64,000 bases of DNA, taken from assembly GCF_001570585.1 (NCBI RefSeq), contig NZ_BBXF01000011.1, positions 59,761 through 123,760 of the forward strand, written 5' to 3'. How positions within the stretch are numbered: position 1 is the first letter of the stretch; each line of letters starts with the position of its first letter. Below, in pieces: positions 16,312-23,213 of this stretch. The position numbers and the translations under genes are program-made. Under the pieces are notes generated by a model. The model made no database searches. It saw only the letters and a list, made by a program, of their open reading frames with translations, and had not been told where the DNA came from. The DNA comes from Herbidospora daliensis (lineage in GTDB: Bacteria > Actinomycetota > Actinomycetes > Streptosporangiales > Streptosporangiaceae).

Positions 16312-17235
16312 GTGACAAACCCGATTCCTGCGGAGGTTCCGGGCCCTGTGCCCGACTGGCCGAGCGACCGGGTCGATCTTGGCGATCTGCGGCTCAATTA
16401 CCGATTTACGCCTGACGGGCCCCAGGAGAAGGCCGTGATGATCCACGGCCTGGCGGGGTCCGCGACCAACTGGACCGACCTCTCTGACCTGCTCAAAGAC
16501 CAGGTGCGCACGTTCGCGCCCGACCTGCCCGGCGCCGGGTGGTCGCCCGAGCCGGAAGACCGCGACTACTCGGTGTCCGCCCACGCGCGGGCTGTGGTGC
16601 GGTTCGTCGAATGGGTGGGCGGGCCGGTCCACCTGTTCGGCAACTCGCTGGGCGGGGCGGTGTCCGTACGGGTGGCCGCGTGGCGGCCCGACCTGGTGAA
16701 GTCGCTGACGCTGGTCTCCCCGGCGCTGCCCGACCTGCTGCCCCGGGTGGGCCCGGCGCGGGTGGCGCTGTCGGCGGTGCCCGGCGTGGCCGAGTTCGTG
16801 ATCCGCCGGATGTCGGTGACCGTGCCGCCGGAGAAGCGCATCCAGGCCACCATCTCCATGTGTTACGGCGACCTCGACTGCGTCCACCCCGATCGGCTGG
16901 CCGCCGCAATCAAGGAACTGCGCCGCCGTGACGACCTGCCCTACTCCGCCTCGGCCATGATCGGTTCGGCCCGGGGCATCGTGCGCGAGTACTTCCGGCC
17001 CGACCTCTGGCGTGAGGCGGCCCGGGTCGAGGCCCCCACCCTGGTCATCCACGGGCGCCGCGACCGCATCGTCGACGCGCGCATGGCCGCCCGCGCCTCC
17101 CGGGCCTTCCGCGACGTGCGGATCGTCACGCTGCCCTGGGCGGGCCACGTGGCCCAGATGGAGTCGCCTCAGATCGTCGCCCGCGAGGCCCGTGCGCTGA
17201 TTCGGGAATGCGCGGACGCGCCGGTTAGGTTGTGA
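16312..17235 (+). CDS. Alpha/beta hydrolase (LipV-like position)
   Basis: A 307-residue alpha/beta-hydrolase starting at GTG 16312 with GGGAGGA just upstream. Key motifs are MIHGLAGSATNW (oxyanion loop), FGNSLGGAVS (nucleophile Ser in GNSLGG), IHGRRDRIVDARMA (acid) and WAGHVAQMESP (His). It is soluble and cytoplasmic. The substrate is unknown. The mycobacterial block has a hydrolase (LipV, Rv3203) in the same neighbourhood, but orthology is not certain. The moeZ gene follows 65 bases downstream on the same strand. Confidence 0.85.
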   Translation: MTNPIPAEVPGPVPDWPSDRVDLGDLRLNYRFTPDGPQEKAVMIHGLAGSATNWTDLSDLLKDQVRTFAPDLPGAGWSPEPEDRDYSVSAHARAVVRFVEWVGGPVHLFGNSLGGAVSVRVAAWRPDLVKSLTLVSPALPDLLPRVGPARVALSAVPGVAEFVIRRMSVTVPPEKRIQATISMCYGDLDCVHPDRLAAAIKELRRRDDLPYSASAMIGSARGIVREYFRPDLWREAARVEAPTLVIHGRRDRIVDARMAARASRAFRDVRIVTLPWAGHVAQMESPQIVAREARALIRECADAPVRL

Positions 17236-17299
17236 TGTGGAGCGCGTCCCCTTGGGACGCGAGCCTTACCCTCGAACGCCCTGAAACGGGAGTGGAACT

Positions 17300-18481
17300 G
17301 TGTCGTTGCCACCGCTGGTCGAGCCGGCCCCCGAGCTCACCGTCGACGAGGTGCGCCGCTACTCGCGCCACCTGATCATCCCCGACGTCGGGATGACCGG
17401 GCAGAAGCGGCTGAAGAACGCCAAGGTCCTGTGTGTGGGCGCCGGCGGTCTGGGCTCCCCGGCTCTGATGTACCTGGCCGCGGCGGGCGTCGGCACGCTC
17501 GGCATCATCGACTTCGACGTGGTCGACGAGTCGAACCTGCAGCGTCAGATCATCCACGGGCAGTCCGACGTCGGCCGCCTCAAGGCCGAGTCGGCCGCGG
17601 CGACCGTGCGCGAGATCAACCCGCTCGTCAACGTGGTGATCCACAACGTGGCCCTCACCACCGACAACGTGATGGACGTCTTCTCGGGCTACGACCTGAT
17701 CGTCGACGGCACCGACAACTTCGCCACCCGCTACATGGTCAACGACGCGGCCGTGCTGCTCGGCAAGCCCTACGTGTGGGGCTCGATCTACCGCTTCGAC
17801 GGCCAGGCCAGCGTCTTCTGGGCCGAGCACGGCCCCTGCTACCGCTGCCTCTACCCGGAGCCCCCGCCTCCCGGCATGGTGCCCTCGTGCGCCGAGGGCG
17901 GCGTGCTCGGCGTGCTCTGCGCCTCGATCGGCTCGATCCAGGTCAACGAGGCCATCAAGCTGCTGACCGGCATCGGCGACCCGCTGGTGGGCCGTCTGAT
18001 GATCTACGACGCGCTCGAGATGAAGTACCGCGACGTGAAGGTCCGCAAGGACCCCGAGTGCGTGCTGTGCGGCAAGAACCCGACGGTCACCGCGCTGCTC
18101 GACGACTACGAGGCGTTCTGCGGCGTCGTCTCCGACGAGGCCCAGGCGGCCGCGCAGGGGTCGACGATCACCGCGCTGGAGCTCAAGAAGTGGCAGGACG
18201 ACGGCGAGAACATCTACCTCGTCGACGTCCGCGAGCAGGGCGAGTACGAGATCGTCAACATCCCCGGCGCGACCCTGATCCCCAAGGGCGAGTTCCTCAA
18301 CGGCTCGGCCCTGGAGAAGATGCCGCAGGACAAGAAGATCGTCCTGCACTGCAAGTCGGGCGCGCGTTCGGCCGAGGTGCTCGCGGTGCTGAAGAGCGCC
18401 GGGTTCTCCGACGCCGTCCACGTCGGTGGAGGCGTGCTGAGCTGGGTCAAGACGGTAGACCCGTCTCAGCCGACTTACTGA
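17300..18481 (+). CDS. moeZ: MoeZ: adenylyltransferase/sulfurtransferase
   Basis: A 393-residue two-domain protein. Residues about 25-270 form a ThiF/MoeB E1-like domain with GAGGLGSPAL as the ATP-binding loop and zinc cysteine pairs CYRC and CVLC. Residues about 290-393 form a rhodanese domain with the persulfide cysteine near residue 351 in HCKSGARS. MoeZ adenylates C-terminal glycines of small sulfur carriers (ThiS, MoaD and others) and transfers sulfur to them, serving molybdopterin, thiamine, cysteine and thiolated natural products. Start GTG 17300 has GGGAGTG upstream. Position matches Rv3206c. The molybdopterin gene moaE lies elsewhere in the window, at 57.2 kb. Confidence 0.95.
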   Translation: MSLPPLVEPAPELTVDEVRRYSRHLIIPDVGMTGQKRLKNAKVLCVGAGGLGSPALMYLAAAGVGTLGIIDFDVVDESNLQRQIIHGQSDVGRLKAESAAATVREINPLVNVVIHNVALTTDNVMDVFSGYDLIVDGTDNFATRYMVNDAAVLLGKPYVWGSIYRFDGQASVFWAEHGPCYRCLYPEPPPPGMVPSCAEGGVLGVLCASIGSIQVNEAIKLLTGIGDPLVGRLMIYDALEMKYRDVKVRKDPECVLCGKNPTVTALLDDYEAFCGVVSDEAQAAAQGSTITALELKKWQDDGENIYLVDVREQGEYEIVNIPGATLIPKGEFLNGSALEKMPQDKKIVLHCKSGARSAEVLAVLKSAGFSDAVHVGGGVLSWVKTVDPSQPTY

Positions 18482-18513
18482 TACGACCCATCTGGGCCGG
18501 TTACAGTCGGTCC

Positions 18514-19233
18514 GTGACGGAAAGACGCAGTTGGCCGGCGCTCGTCGTGGCGTCGGCCCTCACCGTGAGCTGCGCGGTCGTCGCGGGGGTGGGGGTCAGT
18601 TCGGCGATGACCGAGCTGACCCGGGGCCCCACCAAGCAGGAACGCCGCGCCGCCGCCGCAGAGGAACTGGCCCGCCGCTGGCGCACCTGGCCGGCCGGCA
18701 AGATCTTCCCCGACCGGCTCGGCTACACCTCCGAGCAGGGCGGCCGTGAGGTCGCCCGCCGGGTCGGCATCGGCCCCGAGACCGATTGCGAGCCGGCCGT
18801 CGACGCCGCGTTGCGGACCGCGATGGACGAGGCCGGGTGCCGGGGCCTGATCCGCGCCACCTATCTCGACGCCGTCGAGGGCGTCGTGGTCACCATCGGG
18901 GTGGCCGCCTTCCGCGACTCCGCCGCCGTGATGGCCGCCACCACCGCGCTGCCCCGCGAACACCGCCCATCGCCGGGCCTGCGGCCCCTCACGTTCGCCA
19001 AGACCGCCACGGAACGCTTCACCGCGGCGGGCCGCCAGTACGGCACCTACCACCGGGCCGGCCCTTATCTCGTGATGGTCACCGCCGGGCAGGCCGACGG
19101 CCGCCCCGCCAAGGCCCTCGACCGGCCGATGACCTCGATGTTCACCTTCACCGACGAGTTGTCGGAGCAGATCGCCCGCGGCCTGGTCGCCGCCGAGCCC
19201 GCGACCTGCGACTCGGAGGGCTTCCTGTGCTGA
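18514..19233 (+). CDS. Membrane-anchored extracytoplasmic protein, partner A1 of S8 cassette
   Basis: A 239-residue protein starting at GTG 18514. One N-terminal membrane helix (about residues 8-30) precedes an extracytoplasmic domain with no recognised family. It shares with the 277-residue protein at 20479-21312 the core features RRW-x-WPA-x-x-FPD, ARRVGI-P-E, paired cysteines spaced about 17 residues, and LIRATY/LLRATY. Both end with two cysteines, the last being the C-terminal residue. The gene overlaps the following S8 protease gene by seven bases (GTGCTGA), so the two products are probably made in fixed ratio and may interact. Function unknown; a trans-acting partner, inhibitor or chaperone of the protease is one possibility. 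Confidence 0.75.
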   Translation: MTERRSWPALVVASALTVSCAVVAGVGVSSAMTELTRGPTKQERRAAAAEELARRWRTWPAGKIFPDRLGYTSEQGGREVARRVGIGPETDCEPAVDAALRTAMDEAGCRGLIRATYLDAVEGVVVTIGVAAFRDSAAVMAATTALPREHRPSPGLRPLTFAKTATERFTAAGRQYGTYHRAGPYLVMVTAGQADGRPAKALDRPMTSMFTFTDELSEQIARGLVAAEPATCDSEGFLC

Positions 19234-20426
19234 TCCGGGCCCTCGCGGCGGCGCTCCCGCTGCTCTTCCTGGCCGCCCCCGCCTACGCCGACGGCGTGCG
19301 CGGCGGGCAGACCGGCACGCTCGGCATGATCGGCATCAACCAGGCCTGGCGTGAGACCAAGGGCGCCGGCGTCCTGGTGGCGGTGCTCGACTCGGGCGTC
19401 GACCCCGCCCACCGCGACCTCGCCGGGTCGGTCCGGGTGGGCCGCGACTTCACCAAGGGCGCCAACCCGCCCGATACGCGGCCCCAGCGGCTGCACGGCA
19501 CGTACATGGCCTCGCTCGTCGCCGGGCACGGCCACGGGCCCGGCGGGCGCGACGGGGTGGTCGGGGTCGCGCCGGAGGCCGAGATCCTGTCGGTCCGGGT
19601 GATCCTGGAGGACGACGAGCCCGGCTTCAAGAAGTTCAACATGGACGAGCGCTACGAGGGCGTGATGGCCAAGGGCATCCGGTACGCCGTCGAAGAGGGC
19701 GCCGACGTGATCAACCTGTCGATCGCCAAGGGCGCCGCGACGGAGGACGACCGGGCGGCGGTGGCGTACGCGATCTCCAGGAACGTGGTGCTGGTCGCGG
19801 CGGCCGGGAACGACGGCGCCGAGGACGCCGGCGGCCACTACTCCTATCCGGCCTCGCTGCCCGGGGTGATCTCGGTCGCGGCGGTGACGGGAACGATGCA
19901 GCGGGCCTTCTTCTCCACCCGCAACGCCTCGGTGATGCTGGCCGCGCCGGGCGTCGACATCCTCGGGGCCGGGCCCGGCGACGAATACTGGGTGGGCCGG
20001 GGCACCTCCCAGGCGACGGCGCTGGTGTCGGGGGTGGCCGCCCTCATCAAGGCGAAATATCCGAAGATGTCGCCCGCGCTGGTGGCCCAGGCCCTGGCCG
20101 GTTCGGCCGTCGCCCCCAAGGGCACCGGCTACAACACCGGCACCGGCTTCGGCGTCGTCAACGCCGGCCGCGCGCTGGCCGCGGCGGCCCTGCTCACCGG
20201 GTATAGACCGACCGCTTCGGGGAAGGAGGCCCACGATCCCGACCGCCCCTTCGCCACCGCCTCCCCGCAGCCGATCGCCATGGTGCGGCGCGACCGCCGG
20301 ATGATCACCTTCTACGGTGCGGCGGGCGTCGCCGGGCTCCTCGGCGCAGGTGGCAGCGTCGCTGTGATCGTCGTCTGCGCCCGCCGGGCGCGGCGCCGGG
20401 AGGCTTCACCAGAAATCGCCACGTAG
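19227..20426 (+). CDS. Mycosin-like S8 serine protease (active copy)
   Basis: A 399-residue membrane-anchored subtilase. Signal peptide at residues 1-22 (PLLFLAAPAYA), S8 domain about 30-310, C-terminal membrane helix about 358-385 followed by an Arg-rich tail. The full catalytic set is present: Asp55 in VLDSGVD, His90 in HGTYMAS, Ser261 in GTSQATA, and oxyanion Asn195 in AAAGNDG. The layout is that of mycosins (MycP), which are normally tied to type VII secretion, but no ESX genes occur in this window. No propeptide is apparent after the signal sequence. The start GTG 19227 overlaps the previous gene's stop by seven bases. A paralogue follows at 21306. Confidence 0.88.
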   Translation: MLIRALAAALPLLFLAAPAYADGVRGGQTGTLGMIGINQAWRETKGAGVLVAVLDSGVDPAHRDLAGSVRVGRDFTKGANPPDTRPQRLHGTYMASLVAGHGHGPGGRDGVVGVAPEAEILSVRVILEDDEPGFKKFNMDERYEGVMAKGIRYAVEEGADVINLSIAKGAATEDDRAAVAYAISRNVVLVAAAGNDGAEDAGGHYSYPASLPGVISVAAVTGTMQRAFFSTRNASVMLAAPGVDILGAGPGDEYWVGRGTSQATALVSGVAALIKAKYPKMSPALVAQALAGSAVAPKGTGYNTGTGFGVVNAGRALAAAALLTGYRPTASGKEAHDPDRPFATASPQPIAMVRRDRRMITFYGAAGVAGLLGAGGSVAVIVVCARRARRREASPEIAT

Positions 20427-20478
20427 GAGACCTCTACCGAATCGTTGGCGTATGGAGTCTTCGGCGTAACATTGAGGA

Positions 20479-21312
20479 ATGTCGCCACAGCAGCCGCGAG
20501 CCCAGCGAACGCGGGTGCGCCCATGGCCGGCCACACGCGGGCGCGCGGCGGCGGTCCAGGCAGCCAAGGAGCGGCGGGAGCTCGAGAAGGGCGTCCGCCG
20601 CCGCGGCATCGTCACGAGCCTGCTGACGGCCGCGGTGCTGGTGGCGGCCGTCAACGCGGTGGTCGCCGGGGTCGGCATCGTCCAGGAGACCCGTTCCCGC
20701 CCCCTGACCGGTCAGGAACGCGCCGACTACGTGAAAGAGGACGTCGCGCGGCGCTGGCACGACTGGCCGGCCTCGATGGTCTTCCCCGACGAGCTCGAAT
20801 ACGTCGGCCTGGCCCGGTCGCAGCAGTTCGCCCGCCGGGTCGGCATCGCCCCCGAGATCCCCTGCTGGGCGGGGGTCGACCGCTCGGTCGCCTCGGTCTT
20901 CCGCGAGGTTTCGTGCCGGTCGCTGCTCCGGGCGACCTACGTCGACCAGTCGGGCACGTTCGCGATCACGGTCGGCGTGGCCGTGATGGCCGACGAGGAC
21001 GCCCGCACCTCCGCCGCCGCCAAGCTGCCGATCGACGACCGGGTCGGGGTGCGGCCGGTGGCCTTCCCGGGCACCGTGACCGACCTGTTCGGCGCGGCCC
21101 AGCGGCAGCGGTCGGGCTGGGTCGGGGTGGGGCCGTACATCGTCTTCTACACCGCCGGGTACACCGACGGGCGCACCCGTGACGCGATCCCGCAGGAGGA
21201 GCTGTTGCACAGCGAGCTGTGGCCGACCGCGCAGGCCCTCGGCGCCCGGGTGGCCCGGTCGCTGGGCGAGGAGCCCGAGGTGCCGCGCTGCACCCAGGGG
21301 AACGAGTGCTGA
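20479..21312 (+). CDS. Membrane-anchored extracytoplasmic protein, partner A2 of S8 cassette
   Basis: A 277-residue paralogue of the protein at 18514-19233. Start ATG 20479. A basic cytoplasmic N-terminus (about 42 residues, many Arg) precedes a membrane helix at about 43-66, then the extracytoplasmic domain. Shared features are RRWHDWPASMVFPDEL, QFARRVGIAPE, two cysteines flanking VDRSVASVFREVS, LLRATYVD and a C-terminal CTQGNEC. The last Cys is again the final residue. It overlaps the next S8-like gene by seven bases (GTGCTGA), the same junction as in the first cassette. Function unknown. Confidence 0.75.
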   Translation: MSPQQPRAQRTRVRPWPATRGRAAAVQAAKERRELEKGVRRRGIVTSLLTAAVLVAAVNAVVAGVGIVQETRSRPLTGQERADYVKEDVARRWHDWPASMVFPDELEYVGLARSQQFARRVGIAPEIPCWAGVDRSVASVFREVSCRSLLRATYVDQSGTFAITVGVAVMADEDARTSAAAKLPIDDRVGVRPVAFPGTVTDLFGAAQRQRSGWVGVGPYIVFYTAGYTDGRTRDAIPQEELLHSELWPTAQALGARVARSLGEEPEVPRCTQGNEC

Positions 21313-22433
21313 GGGCGGCCGCCCTGGCGGCGGCCGCGCTGCTGGCCGTCGCGGCGGCCCCGCCGCCCCTCGACGACCTGGGCGTCGACGCCGCCTGGGC
21401 GAAGACCAAGGGCGCCGGGGTGACGGTGGCGCTGCTCCACGACCGGGTCGGCGACTCGCCCGGCCTGAAAGACCGCGTCGTCCAGGCCCCCGACATGACG
21501 GGAACGTTCTTCGAGGGCGACGAGATGCGCACCAACGACTACTCGACCATCCTGGCCGGGCTGGTCGCGGGCGACGGCGCCGGCGGCGGACCGCAGGGCA
21601 CCGCGCCCGAGGCCACGGTGTTGTCGGTGCCGATCACCTCGATGCCCCTCGAAGGCGGCCTGGTCGACCCCGAGGGCCCGCAGGGCACCCCGCTCGACAG
21701 CCCGATCGCCCGGGGCGTGCGCTACGCCGTCAACCACGGCGCCCAGGTGATCGTGATCCCGATGGGCATCTTCGGCGTCGGCCGGATCGAACGCGACGCC
21801 GTCTCCTACGCCCTCCAGCGCGACGTGGTGGTCGTCTCGGGGGCGGGCGACGTCGGCCAGTGGCCCTCGTCCACCGCCAACGGCACCTCCTACTGGCAGT
21901 TCCCGGCGGGCTTCCCCGGCGTGATCGGGGTGGCCGCCGTCGACGACGCGGGCGTGCGCGCCCCCGCCAGCTCCGACAACCTCTCTGTCCTGGTCGCCGC
22001 CCCGGGCGTGCGCATCCCGGCGGGGCAAGCGGGCGGGCGGCCGCTGGCGGTGAACGGCACCCAGGCGGCCAGCGCCCTGGTGGGCGGGGTGGCCGCCCTG
22101 ATCCGGGCCGAATACCCCCGGCTGCCCGCCGAACTGGTCGCCCGGTCGGTGTCCGACTCGGCCGGGCCCCACCCGGGCAACGGCTACGACGACAAGGTCG
22201 GCTTCGGCGTGGTGAACGCGGGCAAGGCGCTGGTCCGCGCCGGGGAGCTGGCGAGATACCAGGAGGCGGTGCCCGTGGGCGGCGACCTCCACTTCGGCGG
22301 GGGGCCCAAGTCGCCCGGTCCGCAGCCGCCCGGCCCCGACCCGCTCCGGTTGTGGGTCTACGGCGCGGGGGCGGTGGTGAGCCTGGCCGCCTTCGGCCTT
22401 CTCGCCGGGTTGCTGGCGCGCCGCCGGAGATGA
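21306..22433 (+). CDS. S8-fold pseudoprotease (mycosin-like, catalytic residues lost)
   Basis: A 375-residue paralogue of the S8 protease at 19227. Signal peptide residues 1-20, S8 domain about 23-310, C-terminal membrane helix about 345-368 and an Arg tail. Structural segments align closely (WAKTKGAGVTVALL, ILAGLVAG, GVRYAV, ALVGGVAALI, GFGVVNAGKAL). At the catalytic positions it has His45 for Asp, Tyr79 for His, Gln253 for Ser (GTQAAS instead of GTSQAT), and Asp182 for the oxyanion Asn. It cannot be a classical serine protease. The reading frame is intact and well conserved, so it is not a decayed gene; it probably acts as a binding or regulatory subunit. Confidence 0.85.
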   Translation: MLRAAALAAAALLAVAAAPPPLDDLGVDAAWAKTKGAGVTVALLHDRVGDSPGLKDRVVQAPDMTGTFFEGDEMRTNDYSTILAGLVAGDGAGGGPQGTAPEATVLSVPITSMPLEGGLVDPEGPQGTPLDSPIARGVRYAVNHGAQVIVIPMGIFGVGRIERDAVSYALQRDVVVVSGAGDVGQWPSSTANGTSYWQFPAGFPGVIGVAAVDDAGVRAPASSDNLSVLVAAPGVRIPAGQAGGRPLAVNGTQAASALVGGVAALIRAEYPRLPAELVARSVSDSAGPHPGNGYDDKVGFGVVNAGKALVRAGELARYQEAVPVGGDLHFGGGPKSPGPQPPGPDPLRLWVYGAGAVVSLAAFGLLAGLLARRRR

Positions 22434-22500
22434 CGACTTAGAGGGAAACTTGCCCTTTCTCATCACAACAAGGGGCAAAGGTTCGCTATCGTCGCGCCTC

Positions 22501-22860
22501 ATGGGTTACGAGCTGCGCGTCGAGCGTGAATCACCGCTCGCCTACGCCGAACTCGTCCGGGCGCTGTCGGGCCATTCCGACCTCGAAGTGCGCGGATCGG
22601 CCGAGGCGGGAGAGGTCGTCGCGCGGCACGGCGACGAGGGCCACCGGGTCGCCGAGTGGTCGGGCCGGTTGTTCGGCTCGCCCGAGTCCGACTGGCACCT
22701 CGCCCACCTGGCGCGCGTCGCCGAGCTGCTGGGCGGACGGCTGGTCGGCGAGGACGGCGAGGTCTACGGCGTCCGCGACGGCATTCTGGAACAGGGCGAC
22801 GTCGAGTTCGGCAAGGTGGAGGACCTCCTCTACGCCGGACCGACAAGCTGGAGCCAATGA
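22501..22860 (+). CDS. Hypothetical protein (119 aa) coupled to ATL gene
   Basis: Starts at ATG 22501 (MGYELRVERE); no Shine-Dalgarno is seen, but TATCGT ends eight bases upstream, so the message may be leaderless. The product is a small alpha/beta protein rich in Glu and Val, with the segment SPESDWHLAHLARVAELLGGRLVGEDGEVY near the middle. I do not recognise a named family. Its stop overlaps the start of the alkyltransferase-like gene (ATGA at 22857), so the two are translationally coupled. Confidence 0.65.
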   Translation: MGYELRVERESPLAYAELVRALSGHSDLEVRGSAEAGEVVARHGDEGHRVAEWSGRLFGSPESDWHLAHLARVAELLGGRLVGEDGEVYGVRDGILEQGDVEFGKVEDLLYAGPTSWSQ

Positions 22861-23162
22861 ACGATCACCCGCCGCCGTTCGCCGACCGGGTCCTCGACCT
22901 GGTCGAACGGATCCCGCCCGGGAGGGTCATGTCGTACGGCGACGTGGCCGAATATCTCGGCGAGGGCGGGCCCCGGCAAGTGGGGCGGGTGATGGCCACC
23001 TGGGGCGGCGCCGTCCCGTGGTGGCGCGTGATCAGAACCGATGGGAGCCCGCCGCCGGGCCTGGAGGCCGAATGTCTCCGCAGGTGGCGAACGGAAGGAA
23101 CACCGGTGAAAGGGGAACGCGCATTGATGCGTGAGGCACGATGGGACGGAATCCCCCTTTAA
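22857..23162 (+). CDS. Alkyltransferase-like (ATL) DNA-binding protein, MGMT family
   Basis: A 101-residue protein of the O6-methylguanine methyltransferase C-terminal fold (PPGRVMSYGDVAEYLG, PRQVGRVM, PWWRVIRTDG). The active-site motif PCHR of true methyltransferases is replaced by Pro54-Trp55-Trp56-Arg57, so the alkyl-accepting cysteine is missing. ATL proteins bind O6-alkylguanine, flip it and recruit nucleotide excision repair. Known ATLs usually have PWHR; a second Trp at the His position is uncommon in my experience. Its start ATG 22857 overlaps the preceding stop. The position matches Rv3204 in mycobacteria. Confidence 0.9.
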   Translation: MNDHPPPFADRVLDLVERIPPGRVMSYGDVAEYLGEGGPRQVGRVMATWGGAVPWWRVIRTDGSPPPGLEAECLRRWRTEGTPVKGERALMREARWDGIPL

Positions 23163-23213
23163 CCGGCATTACCATTTCTGAAACACCGGTCATCCGAAGG
23201 GTGGTGCCCCCTT

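Noticed and set aside
18514..22433. Part of an ESX/type VII secretion locus
   Set aside because: The proteases look like mycosins, but no EccB, EccC, EccD, EccE, EsxA or PE/PPE genes occur in the window.
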